Position numbers and translations under genes: made by a program. From the NCBI GenBank assembly GCA_964432995.1, contig CAYSPU010000295.1, positions 1-6,726 on the forward strand: DNA of 6,726 nucleotides, given 5' to 3'. The notes beneath the pieces were generated by a model. The model had not been told where the DNA came from and made no database searches. It saw only the letters and a program-made list of their open reading frames with translations. Shown piece by piece: positions 1 to 5,810 of this stretch (positions are counted from its first letter, which is position 1; every line of letters starts with the position of its first letter). This stretch comes from CAYSPU01 sp964432995 (GTDB lineage Bacteria > Verrucomicrobiota > Verrucomicrobiia > Limisphaerales > JAHDYP01).

Positions 1-166
1 CGGACGGAAGGCGGTCGGAGGTTCGGAGGCGCGTCCGGCGTGTGAGGCTGCTGCCAGCCGGGACGTCGGGCGGTCCGGGGGCACCCCCGTTTGTTCGCGT
101 CCGTGTGCTCCGCGCTCGACACTCGGGCCCGGGGGCGCTACAAGCGCGCAGAACAAGCAGTTGCTC

Positions 167-892
167 ATGAATCCCCCTACCCATTCTGGGACACCACTTC
201 GCTGGAAAGGTGGGGCGGCCTCTCCGAGGGCGCCGCGAGATGCTGTATCCGTCCTTCCCTCGAACCGATCCCTTCTCCTTGTCCTCGGTCTGCTTGTGAC
301 GATCGGCGTGTGTGCGGCGGCGCCGGCCGGTCCCGTCTCTCTCTTCGACGGCAAGACCTTCGGCGGCTGGCAGGGAGACACCACGAATACGTGGCGCATC
401 GAGCAGGGCGCGATCGTCGGCGGTTCCCTCCAGGCCACCGTCCCGCAAAATGAGTTCCTCACCACCACCGGCCGCTACACGAACTTCGTCTTGTGCCTCG
501 AGTTCCGCCTGGTGGGCACCGAAGGCTTCATCAATGGCGGCGTCCAGATCCGCAGCGAACGGCTCTCCCAGCCGGCGAACGAAATGTGCGGCTACCAGGC
601 CGACCTGGGCGACGACTGGTGGGGTGCCCTCTACGACGAGTCCCGCCGGAACAAGCCGCTCGTGAAGCCCGATCCGGCGGCCGTAGCGAAAGCCCTGAAG
701 AAAGGCGACTGGAACACCTACCGCATCCGCTGCGAAGGACGCCGAATCCGGACCTGGATCAACGACGTGCCGATGATCGATTACACCGAGCCAGATGAGA
801 GCATCCCGCAGCACGGTCTCATCGGGCTGCAGATTCACGGCGGCGCGAAGGCGGAGATCCGCTTCCGCGAGATCACCCTCGAGCGGCTCTGA
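167..892 (+). CDS. Exported DUF1080 (3-keto-disaccharide hydrolase-like) protein
   Basis: A 241-residue protein with one DUF1080 domain, a concanavalin-like jelly roll found widely in Planctomycetota and Verrucomicrobiota secreted proteins; some members hydrolyse 3-keto-glycosides, but the substrate here is unknown. Residues about 34-52 (SLLLVLGLLVTIGVCAAA) form a hydrophobic export signal followed by small residues suited to signal peptidase I. The domain opens with VSLFDGKTFGGW (about 57-68) and continues with NGGVQIRS, GYQADLGDDWWGALYDESRR, WNTYRI, TWINDVPMIDY and a closing GLIGLQIHGG, all hallmarks of the family. The start is uncertain: ATG 167 has no clear ribosome binding site and gives an unusually long polar leader of about 33 residues before the signal, part of which (GGAASPRAPRD) is encoded by an interspersed repeat. 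TTG 161 is an alternative start. Family call is secure; start and substrate are not. Confidence 0.88.
   Translation: MNPPTHSGTPLRWKGGAASPRAPRDAVSVLPSNRSLLLVLGLLVTIGVCAAAPAGPVSLFDGKTFGGWQGDTTNTWRIEQGAIVGGSLQATVPQNEFLTTTGRYTNFVLCLEFRLVGTEGFINGGVQIRSERLSQPANEMCGYQADLGDDWWGALYDESRRNKPLVKPDPAAVAKALKKGDWNTYRIRCEGRRIRTWINDVPMIDYTEPDESIPQHGLIGLQIHGGAKAEIRFREITLERL
213..235. repeat. Interspersed repeat core inside the DUF1080 N-terminal coding region
   Basis: These 23 bases (beginning GGGCGGCCTCTCCGAGGG) are identical to 3315-3337 and match 3850-3872 except for one base; 3437-3459 is a 20/23 match. The core can fold: GGCGGCCT and AGGGCGCC pair with one mismatch around the loop CTCCG. Here it is translated as part of GGAASPRAPRD, ahead of the signal peptide. 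The extra segments that flank the core in the intergenic copies are absent. Confidence 0.8.
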
Positions 893-950
893 TCGAAATC
901 TGTCATGGAATTGTAGTGGGAACCGCGCCCGCGCGCGCGTAATGCATGAA

Positions 951-978
951 GGCCGCCGGCCGGAAACGGCCTGCGGCC
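951..978. promoter_or_regulatory. Long GC hairpin with GAAA loop ahead of the SPFH gene
   Basis: GGCCGCCGGCCG (951-962) and CGGCCTGCGGCC (967-978) pair over 12 positions with one C/T mismatch and enclose GAAA, a stable GNRA tetraloop. It lies 58 bases after the DUF1080 stop and 37 bases before the SPFH start. No T-run follows, so a classical intrinsic terminator is not supported; it could end or stabilise the upstream mRNA or act in the SPFH leader. Confidence 0.5.
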
Positions 979-1015
979 GAGCCAACAGGAACGACAACGA
1001 AGGAACGAACTGATA

Positions 1016-2104
1016 ATGAGCATCCTGAACTTCCTCAAGTCCCAGGCGTGGGAGATCATTCAATGGGATGACGACTCGCGCGACACCCTCTCCATCCGCT
1101 GGCCGGACGAAGATCGCGAGATCAAACGGGGCGCCCAACTGATCGTGCGCGAGTCGCAGGTGGTCCAGTTCATGTACCTGGGCCAGTTCGGCGACCAGTT
1201 TGGCCCCGGCAAACACACGCTGATCACGGACAACCTCCCGATCCTCTGCCGGCTCAAGGGCTGGAAATACGGCTTCGAGTCGCCCTTCAAAGCCGACGTC
1301 TACTACTGCACCACCCGCCTGTTCACCGGCAACAAATGGGGCACATCGAACCCCATCATGATGCGCGACGCCGACTTCGGCATCGTCCGCGTCCGCGCCT
1401 TCGGCACCTTCGACTTCAAGATCGTCGATCCGCGGACCTTCCTCAAAGAAGTGGCCGGAACCGACCACCATTTCCGGCTCGACGAGTTCCACGACACCAT
1501 GCGGTCGCGCATCGTCAGCGTCTTCACCGACGCCCTCGCCAGCGCCAACGTCCCGGTCCTGGATCTGGCCACCCGCTACGGCGAACTGGGCGAAGCCCTC
1601 CTCCCCGCCATCAACCCCCAGGTCACCACCAAATACGGCATCGAGATCACCAGCTTCATCCTCGAAAACGCCTCCGTCCCGCCCGAAGTCGAGCAAGCCA
1701 TCGACAAACGGTCCAGCATGGGCGCCATCGGCAACCTCAACGACTACGTCAAGTTCCAGCTCGCCCAGGGAATGACCCAGGGCGAAGGCGGGAACCCCGC
1801 CACCGCCACCGCCCAGATGGGAATGGGCCTCGCCATGGGCCAACAGCTCGCCCAGCAGATGATGGCCGCACAGGCGGCCACGGCCGCACCGACCGCGCCC
1901 GCCGCCCCCGCCGCTCCCCCGCCATCCGCCGGCACCGCGCCCGCGCTCCCGGACATCCTGACCCCCGCCGACGTCGCCCGCGCCCTGGGCGTCGGCGAAC
2001 CCGACGTCCTGGCCAGCCTCGAGAAAGGCGATCTCAAGGGCAAACGCATCGGCGCCGCCTGGCGCGTCACCCGGGCCGCGCTCGACGAGTTCCTAAAACA
2101 CTAG
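1016..2104 (+). CDS. SPFH-domain protein (YdjI/COG4260 type) with C-terminal HTH
   Basis: A 362-residue member of the SPFH (stomatin/prohibitin) group resembling B. subtilis YdjI, often mislabelled 'virion core protein'. In B. subtilis YdjI acts with YdjG, YdjH and PspA at the membrane in envelope stress. Residues 1-235 carry the domain: IIQWDDDSRDTLSIRWP near the start, GQFGDQFGPGKHTLITDNLP (about 56-75), RVRAFGTFDFKIVDP and YGIEITSFILENASVPPEVEQAIDKR. A Met/Gln-rich stretch (about 264-286) leads into an Ala/Pro linker (about 287-310). Residues about 311-362 (LTPADVARALGVGEPDVLAS...RVTRAALDEFL) look like an excisionase/MerR-type HTH_17 domain, whereas COG4260 proteins usually end in a zinc ribbon. 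No transmembrane segment is visible, so any membrane attachment is probably peripheral or via the partner. GAAGGA lies 11 bases before the ATG. The partner gene begins 53 bases after the stop, consistent with an operon. Confidence 0.88.
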   Translation: MSILNFLKSQAWEIIQWDDDSRDTLSIRWPDEDREIKRGAQLIVRESQVVQFMYLGQFGDQFGPGKHTLITDNLPILCRLKGWKYGFESPFKADVYYCTTRLFTGNKWGTSNPIMMRDADFGIVRVRAFGTFDFKIVDPRTFLKEVAGTDHHFRLDEFHDTMRSRIVSVFTDALASANVPVLDLATRYGELGEALLPAINPQVTTKYGIEITSFILENASVPPEVEQAIDKRSSMGAIGNLNDYVKFQLAQGMTQGEGGNPATATAQMGMGLAMGQQLAQQMMAAQAATAAPTAPAAPAAPPPSAGTAPALPDILTPADVARALGVGEPDVLASLEKGDLKGKRIGAAWRVTRAALDEFLKH

Positions 2105-2157
2105 CCCGGCAATCACCGGCCCCTGAGTTGATGACGCCGCCTCCGGGCTGACACTCC

Positions 2158-3285
2158 ATGGCCTCCGTACCACCCAAGATCGGCGATACCCCCTCCGAGG
2201 TCGGCGCTCTCCGCAAATACGCCTGCGCCGCCTGCGGCGCCGAGGCCCGCTGGAACCCCGCCCAGAAGGCCCTGGTCTGCCCCTATTGCGGCACCGTCTC
2301 CCCTGCCGAACTCGCCGAAGACGGCAGCAGCGTCCGCGAGAACGACCTCGCCACCGCCCTCCGCAACCTCTCCGCCGACCAGCGCGGCTGGCAAACCGAA
2401 CGCACCTCCGTCCGCTGCCAAAGCTGCAACGCCATCTCCGTATTCGAACCGTCGCGCGTCGGTCAACGCTGCGACTTCTGCGGTTCCCCCGCTCTCATCC
2501 CCGTCACCGAATCCACCCGCCCCGTCAAACCGGAGAGCCTCCTCCCCTTCCGCGTCAAGGAAACCACCGTGCGCGAAAACGTCCGCACCTGGTACCGCAC
2601 CCGCTGGTTCGCCCCCAACCGCCTCAAAGACCGCGCCCTGACCGATACCGTCCACGGCGCCTACATCCCGTATTGGACCTTCGACGCCCAGGTAGCCGCC
2701 GACTGGACCGCCGACGCCGGATACTACTACTACGAAACGCAGACCTACCGCGACAGCCAGGGCAAACTCGCCACCCGCCAGGTCCGCAAAGTCCGCTGGG
2801 TCCCCGCCTCCGGCCACCTCGATCACTTCTTCGACGACGAACTCGTCCCCGCCTCCAAAGGCGCCGACCCTTCCTTGCTCCGCAAGATCGAGCCGTTCCC
2901 CACCAAGGAACTCCTCCGTTACGACCCCGGGTATCTTTCCGGGTGGGTGGTCGAACAATACCAGATCGACCTCGTGGCAGCCGCGCAGCGCGCCCGCCAG
3001 ACCATGGACCAGAAGGTCCGCGCCATGTGCGCCGGCCAAGTCCCGGGCGACACCCATCGGAACCTGCGCGTCCATGCCAACTACTCGGGCCAGACCTTCA
3101 AGCACATCCTCGTCCCCCTCTGGCTGTTGACCTTCAACTACGGCCGGAAGTCCTACCAGGTGCTCGTCAACGGCGTCACCGGAGCGATCGGCGGCCGATA
3201 CCCCCTCAGTTGGGTCAAGATCCTCCTCGCCGTGCTCGCCGCCGCAGCCGTCGCAGTCACCATCTTCGTCCTCGCCAACCAGTAG
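2158..3285 (+). CDS. Double zinc-ribbon, tail-anchored membrane protein (YdjG-like)
   Basis: A 375-residue protein with two N-terminal TFIIB-like zinc ribbons: C23xxC26...C41xxC44 and C87xxC90...C105xxC108. A long, tryptophan- and tyrosine-rich middle domain follows (GAYIPYWTFDAQ about 167-178; ILVPLWLLTFNYGRKSYQVL about 317-336; VNGVTGAIGG). A single transmembrane helix (about 354-373) closes the chain, leaving a very short tail, so the bulk is probably cytoplasmic. The arrangement matches YdjG-type proteins, which with YdjH/YdjI recruit PspA to the membrane in Bacillus. Databases often mislabel such proteins as primosomal protein N' or a helicase; no ATPase motif is present. ATG 2158 has a poor ribosome binding site, but an in-frame TGA at 2149-2151 rules out an upstream start. 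Translation may be coupled to the SPFH gene. Molecular activity is unknown. Confidence 0.85.
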   Translation: MASVPPKIGDTPSEVGALRKYACAACGAEARWNPAQKALVCPYCGTVSPAELAEDGSSVRENDLATALRNLSADQRGWQTERTSVRCQSCNAISVFEPSRVGQRCDFCGSPALIPVTESTRPVKPESLLPFRVKETTVRENVRTWYRTRWFAPNRLKDRALTDTVHGAYIPYWTFDAQVAADWTADAGYYYYETQTYRDSQGKLATRQVRKVRWVPASGHLDHFFDDELVPASKGADPSLLRKIEPFPTKELLRYDPGYLSGWVVEQYQIDLVAAAQRARQTMDQKVRAMCAGQVPGDTHRNLRVHANYSGQTFKHILVPLWLLTFNYGRKSYQVLVNGVTGAIGGRYPLSWVKILLAVLAAAAVAVTIFVLANQ

Positions 3286-3314
3286 CCTGCAGGACGCGCC
3301 TGGCTCATCCGGCA

Positions 3315-3409
3315 GGGCGGCCTCTCCGAGGGCGCCGCAAACCACAGTCTCCGAACCACTTGTTTCCGGCGCGCTGCGGAGAGCGCGCCCTACCTCCCGC
3401 AGGTTCATG
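3315..3409. repeat. Composite palindromic repeat, short form (95 bp)
   Basis: The parts are: the 23-bp core (3315-3337); a 14-bp spacer; a 31-bp block starting CGAACCACTTGTTTCCGGCG (3352-3382); then CGCGCCCTACC; then GGTTCATG (3402-3409). The 31-bp block matches 3887-3917 with one difference, and all spacings are the same as in the long copy at 3850-4040. GGCGCGCT (3368-3375) and AGCGCGCC (3382-3389) form a perfect 8-bp stem around GCGGAG. Such palindromic units resemble REP-type elements in layout; membership of any named family is not established. Confidence 0.82.
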
Positions 3410-3436
3410 GTCCCAACGCGCGTCCAAACTCTGGAG

Positions 3437-3459
3437 GTCCGGCCTCTCCAAGGGCGCCG
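3437..3459. repeat. Partial copy of the interspersed repeat core
   Basis: A 20/23 match to the core at 3315-3337, keeping the CCTCTCC and AGGGCGCCG halves. The rest of the composite repeat is not found after it, so it is a solitary or decayed copy. Confidence 0.6.
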
Positions 3460-3495
3460 AGCATGAGACGCGTCCTGCTGCCTACGGCTGCCCAC

Positions 3496-3589
3496 CCCTT
3501 CCGGACCGCGGGTCTTCTGACCCGCAGCACAAGACCGCCCAACCCTTCCGGACCGCGGATCTTCTGACCCGCAGCACAAGACCGTCCGA
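3496..3589. repeat. 47-bp tandem duplication, each unit with a hairpin
   Basis: Units 3496-3542 and 3543-3589 agree at 44 of 47 positions. Each carries a stem around TTCT: GCGGGTC/GACCCGC (3508-3525), perfect, and GCGGATC/GACCCGC (3555-3572), one change. The changed pair is A opposite C if the plus strand is transcribed but a G-U wobble if the minus strand is, so a minus-strand transcript, downstream of the small membrane protein gene, would keep the fold. The sequence does not encode a convincing protein. Confidence 0.8.
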
Positions 3590-3633
3590 CCCTCCCGGCT
3601 CTGTCAATCAGCCGCGCGCCTTGGCGGCCTGGG

Positions 3634-3804
3634 CTATCGCCCTGCCCCGCCTCGATGAAAGAAGCAGGCAATCCCCGCGACACAAAACAGCGGCGCCACC
3701 ACCGCGTTGTAGCCGCCGCCCTTTCCAAAGGCGAAAAGCCCACTCGCCACCCCCGCCGCGAGGAAACAGATCCCCAACACCACGGCAAACGGTCGGCTCA
3801 TCAT
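3634..3804 (-). CDS. Small two-helix membrane protein (56 aa), hypothetical
   Basis: I do not recognise a family. The 56-residue product starts MMSRPFAVVLGICFLAAGVA and has two hydrophobic segments, about residues 6-25 and 33-49, joined by a short Gly/Lys turn (FGKGGGYN), then a basic tail HRGGAGR. This is a plausible small inner-membrane hairpin protein. The start is supported by AGGAG (3816-3820) and GGGAGG (3807-3812) upstream; ATG 3801, the second of two adjacent ATGs, is an equally possible start with better spacing from GGGAGG. The same frame stays open upstream to 3894, but that part is encoded by the interspersed repeat. The gene stands alone between repeat-filled regions and is transcribed towards the YdjG-like gene. 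Confidence 0.6.
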   Translation of the reverse strand: MMSRPFAVVLGICFLAAGVASGLFAFGKGGGYNAVVAPLFCVAGIACFFHRGGAGR

Positions 3805-3849
3805 GCCCTCCCATTCTCCTTCCGTGTACTTTCCATGAACCGTCAGGTA

Positions 3850-4040
3850 GGGCGACCTCTCCGAGGGCGCCGGGGGAGTATGCGCACGAACCACTTGTTT
3901 CCGGCGCGATGCGGAGACCTGCTCGCGAGTCCTGCTCGGAGCCTGCTCGCGAGTCCTACTCGGAGCCTGCTCGCGAGTCCTACTCGGAGCCTGCTCGCGA
4001 GTCTTACTCGGAGTCGCGCCCTACCTTCCACCGGTTCATG
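3850..4040. repeat. Composite palindromic repeat, expanded form (191 bp)
   Basis: This has the same parts in the same order and spacing as 3315-3409: core 3850-3872, 14-bp spacer, 31-bp block 3887-3917, CGCGCCCTACC (4015-4025) and GGTTCATG (4033-4040). The length difference, 191 against 95 bp, equals exactly the four 24-bp units inserted after GCGGAGA. The stem around the insertion is preserved: GGCGCGA (3903-3909) pairs with TCGCGCC (4014-4020), and the C-G pair of the short copy (3374/3383) is A-T here (3909/4014). Confidence 0.85.
3918..4013. repeat. Tandem array, four 24-bp units, in a hairpin loop
   Basis: Units at 3918-3941, 3942-3965, 3966-3989 and 3990-4013. Units 2 and 3 are identical; units 1 and 4 each differ from them by one base. 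Each begins CCTGCTCGCGAG and ends CTCGGAG, and can itself fold by pairing GCTC with GAGC and CGAG with CTCG with a one-base bulge. Every unit ends in CGGAG, a motif also present just before the array (3912-3916), which suggests expansion by slippage or unequal recombination between these short matches. Confidence 0.9.
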
Positions 4041-4123
4041 CGCCCACTGCGCATCAAGCCGTTGGACGTCAGAGTTTCCCATGATCTTCCTCATCCGGCA
4101 ACGTCACTTCGGGACAAAGGTAG

Positions 4124-4145
4124 GGACGCGCGGCTTCGCGCGTCC
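4124..4145. repeat. Perfect 9-bp hairpin
   Basis: GGACGCGCG (4124-4132) and CGCGCGTCC (4137-4145) are perfect reverse complements around GCTT. The hairpin lies about 125 bases past the methyltransferase stop on its transcribed strand and is preceded on the plus strand by GGTAG, like the composite repeats. It could be another palindromic repeat type or a transcript-end structure; no T-run is seen. Confidence 0.6.
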
Positions 4146-4154
4146 AGACAGTTG

Positions 4155-4169
4155 CCCGCCCCAGGCGGG
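4155..4169. repeat. Short hairpin downstream of the methyltransferase
   Basis: CCCGCC (4155-4160) and GGCGGG (4164-4169) pair around CCA. Together with the 9-bp hairpin ten bases away it forms a cluster of structures 3' of the methyltransferase gene. Weak on its own. Confidence 0.4.
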
Positions 4170-4268
4170 TGCCTTGCGGACGCCCGGGCCGGGAGTCCCA
4201 CCTCTTTGGGCCACATGGGCCAGGTGCATGCCCGTTCCTCCGGCGTGGAAGTGCCCCGTGAAGTCCCC

Positions 4269-5075
4269 TCAACGCCGCACGCCCACCCCCTTGAAGAACG
4301 TGTAGCAGAAGACCCCATCTTCCTCGGCCGTCCGATACAGATCGCGGACGCCGCGATCGAAGGCCTCGGGCGCGATCAACCCGGCGGCGATCGCCGAGGC
4401 ACGTACTCCCTCGATCATCGCCGTGAACGTCTTCTTGGTGAACCCGTCGACGAACTCCGGCCGGCTCGAATCCACATACACCATCCTTGGCGAAACCCGG
4501 ACCGAACTGAAACCCGACCGGGTCAACAGCGGAAACAGCTCGCGCCCGATCATCGCATTCCCTCCCGCCGCTCGCTGCAGCCGGACCTGACACTCGATGG
4601 CGCGATGCGCCGCCTCGCTGTCCGGATGGAAATACGCCGAGCCGTGGTCGCCCTCGATGACGGTGATCGTGCCCCCGGGCCGCAACACCGCCTGCAACAC
4701 CCGCAACGCCTCAACCGGTCGCGCCACGTGCTCCAGAACAAAACAGACGAACACGTGGTCGAACGACCCTTCCTCGAAGGGCAACGCGAAGATATCCGCC
4801 TCCCGGAACTCGACGTTCGTGACCCCCGCCGCCTCCGCTTTCCGCCGGGCTACGGCCAGTGACGACGCGGAGATGTCGACCGACGTGATCTGCGCGGCCG
4901 GACTGTTGCGGGCCAGGGTCACGGTCTGAGCGCCGGTGCCGCACCCCGCTTCGAGCACGCGGCTGCCCGCCGAATACACCGTGTCCCCGTGGAGCAGGTC
5001 GACCAGGGTGCGCGCCTGGTCCTGAAGCCGTGTGTTCTCCCGCGGATCATAGCCGTGGACGTATGCACCGTTCAT
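4269..5075 (-). CDS. Class I SAM-dependent methyltransferase
   Basis: A 268-residue protein with a Rossmann methyltransferase fold of the Methyltransf_11/25 (UbiE-like) kind. Motif I is RVLEAGCGTGAQ (39-50); the acidic residue ending strand 2 is D67 in ITSVDIS; READIFALPF (91-100) is motif II-like; FDHVFVCFVLEH (105-116) and LRPGGTITVIEGDHGSAYFH (131-150) follow. Upstream of motif I a conserved-looking leader (YDPRENTRLQDQARTLVDLL, 9-28) and a C-terminal third with SPRMVYVD, GFTKKTFTAM and DLYRTAEEDGVFCYTFFKGV suggest a distinct subfamily with its own substrate pocket. The substrate cannot be read from the sequence or context. ATG 5075 has no strong ribosome binding site but fits the conserved N-terminus. 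The gene is transcribed away from the deaminase gene and appears monocistronic. Confidence 0.9.
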   Translation of the reverse strand: MNGAYVHGYDPRENTRLQDQARTLVDLLHGDTVYSAGSRVLEAGCGTGAQTVTLARNSPAAQITSVDISASSLAVARRKAEAAGVTNVEFREADIFALPFEEGSFDHVFVCFVLEHVARPVEALRVLQAVLRPGGTITVIEGDHGSAYFHPDSEAAHRAIECQVRLQRAAGGNAMIGRELFPLLTRSGFSSVRVSPRMVYVDSSRPEFVDGFTKKTFTAMIEGVRASAIAAGLIAPEAFDRGVRDLYRTAEEDGVFCYTFFKGVGVRR

Positions 5076-5188
5076 GAAGGCTCATGCTACACGGAAAGGG
5101 CCCTCGACTTCAAATGCGCGCGCGCCTCCTTTCGCGTGCCCCCTTTTGCGTTGCCGCCGCCGCCACGGCGGCGCACGCTCGGCAGCGT
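5076..5188. promoter_or_regulatory. Divergent intergenic region with GC-rich inverted repeat
   Basis: The methyltransferase (-) and deaminase (+) genes must both be promoted from this 113-bp gap. GCCGCCG (5156-5162) and CGGCGGC (5166-5172) pair perfectly around CCA, 16 bases before the chosen deaminase start; in mRNA this could affect translation. I see no confident -35/-10 boxes. The deaminase frame is open through the whole gap, with possible starts at 5084 and 5114, so the gap may be shorter than shown. Confidence 0.35.
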
Positions 5189-5647
5189 ATGCCGCTCCCC
5201 ACACCTCGAACCGCCACAGGCGACCGGCGCCCCACCTGGGAGGAATACGCCCTCGAACTGGCCGAAGTCGCCGCCGCGCGCAGTCAGGACCCTTGGGAGA
5301 AGGTCGGAGCCTGCGTGTTGCGGGCGGACCACAGCGTGGCGAGCCTCGGCTACAACGGCGCGCCCCCCGGCGTGGAAATCGATTGGAGCGATCGCGAGGA
5401 GCGCCGGCCGTATGTGTTGCATGCCGAAGTCAACGCCCTGCGGTATGTCCGGCCCGGTGAAGGCCTCTTCATGGCCGTTACCGTCAGTCCCTGCCCCGAT
5501 TGCCTGCGGGCCCTCGCCGCCTGGCGGATCCCGCGCGTGATCTACCGCCGGCGCCACGAGGCCACTTGGACCGCGGCGCGCACCTTGGCCAAGCGGTTTG
5601 GCATCCGGCTCGAACAACTCCCGGCGCTCCCGCCCTCGGCCCGCTGA
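5189..5647 (+). CDS. dCMP deaminase-type zinc deaminase (ComEB-like)
   Basis: A 152-residue cytidine/deoxycytidylate deaminase-fold enzyme, most like deoxycytidylate deaminase, which converts dCMP to dUMP for thymidylate synthesis. Counting from ATG 5189, the signature is WEEYALELAEVAAARSQDPW, then KVGACVL and GYNGAPPGVE (substrate-loop region, about 54-63). The zinc site is H78-A-E80 in VLHAEVNAL, with E80 the proton shuttle, and C102-P-D-C105 as the other ligands. Length matches compact bacterial dCMP deaminases. The frame is open back to ATG 5084, but the extra 35 residues are Arg/Ala-rich and unlike the family, so I prefer 5189, though it lacks a good ribosome binding site. A broader role on a modified cytidine or other base cannot be excluded. 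No other nucleotide-metabolism gene is nearby. Confidence 0.82.
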   Translation: MPLPTPRTATGDRRPTWEEYALELAEVAAARSQDPWEKVGACVLRADHSVASLGYNGAPPGVEIDWSDREERRPYVLHAEVNALRYVRPGEGLFMAVTVSPCPDCLRALAAWRIPRVIYRRRHEATWTAARTLAKRFGIRLEQLPALPPSAR

Positions 5648-5810
5648 TCTCACCACGCCGGCCGTCTTTCATCATGGAAGGATGCGTCTCGAAACCCAGG
5701 GGCGTCAACGGAGCACACTCTGCGCCCAACGCTCCGTATCAGGCAGGCCGGGCCGGTGGTGTTCTGCTGCCAACCCTGGCGCTCTCCCGGCCTTGCCTGG
5801 AGACGGATGG

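Larger units (their letters stand above)
3286..3633. other. Gene-free repeat region between convergent genes
   Basis: This stretch separates the YdjG-like gene (+) from the small membrane protein gene (-), which converge on it. Nothing in it looks coding. It holds one complete composite palindromic repeat, a partial core copy and a 47-bp tandem duplication with hairpins, listed separately. The convergent position suits transcript ends, although no hairpin is followed by a clear T-run. Confidence 0.7.
3805..4268. other. Gene-free repeat and hairpin region
   Basis: No convincing gene lies here. It holds the expanded composite repeat with its four-unit 24-bp array, followed by several hairpins downstream of the methyltransferase gene. 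The frames that stay open across it do so because the 24-bp unit is a multiple of three and lacks stops, giving repetitive ARESYSEP-like peptides. The promoter of the small membrane protein gene should lie near its start, but I cannot identify it. Confidence 0.65.

Noticed and set aside
1..45. Tail of an upstream gene ending in TGA at 43-45 (RTEGGRRFGGASGV)
   Set aside because: Fourteen low-complexity residues cannot be told from a random GC-rich frame.
2158..3285. Primosomal protein N' or helicase function for the zinc-ribbon protein
   Set aside because: No Walker A/B or helicase motifs; the zinc ribbons plus C-terminal anchor fit YdjG-type proteins.
2113..3579. 488-codon minus-strand open frame antisense to the YdjG-like gene
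   Set aside because: Gly/Ala/Val/Asp-rich composition typical of the antisense of a GC-rich gene; the plus-strand frame has clear zinc ribbons and a membrane helix.
3918..4013. Possible CRISPR array or repeat-peptide gene (ARESYSEP-like repeats)
   Set aside because: The units are directly abutted with no unique spacers, and there is no start or credible protein context; the array lies in a hairpin loop of an intergenic repeat.
2286..4862. Very long plus-strand open frame (858 codons) crossing several genes
   Set aside because: It is Arg/Pro-rich, overlaps the YdjG-like gene in another frame and the methyltransferase gene on the other strand, and runs through repeats; it is open because of high GC and stop-free repeat units.
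5087..5656. 189-codon minus-strand frame opposite the deaminase
   Set aside because: Antisense shadow; the plus strand carries the HAE and PCxxC zinc motifs.
5648..5810. Possible gene or terminator between the deaminase and DUF2442 genes
   Set aside because: No credible frame and no stem followed by a T-run; only short GC palindromes expected at this composition.
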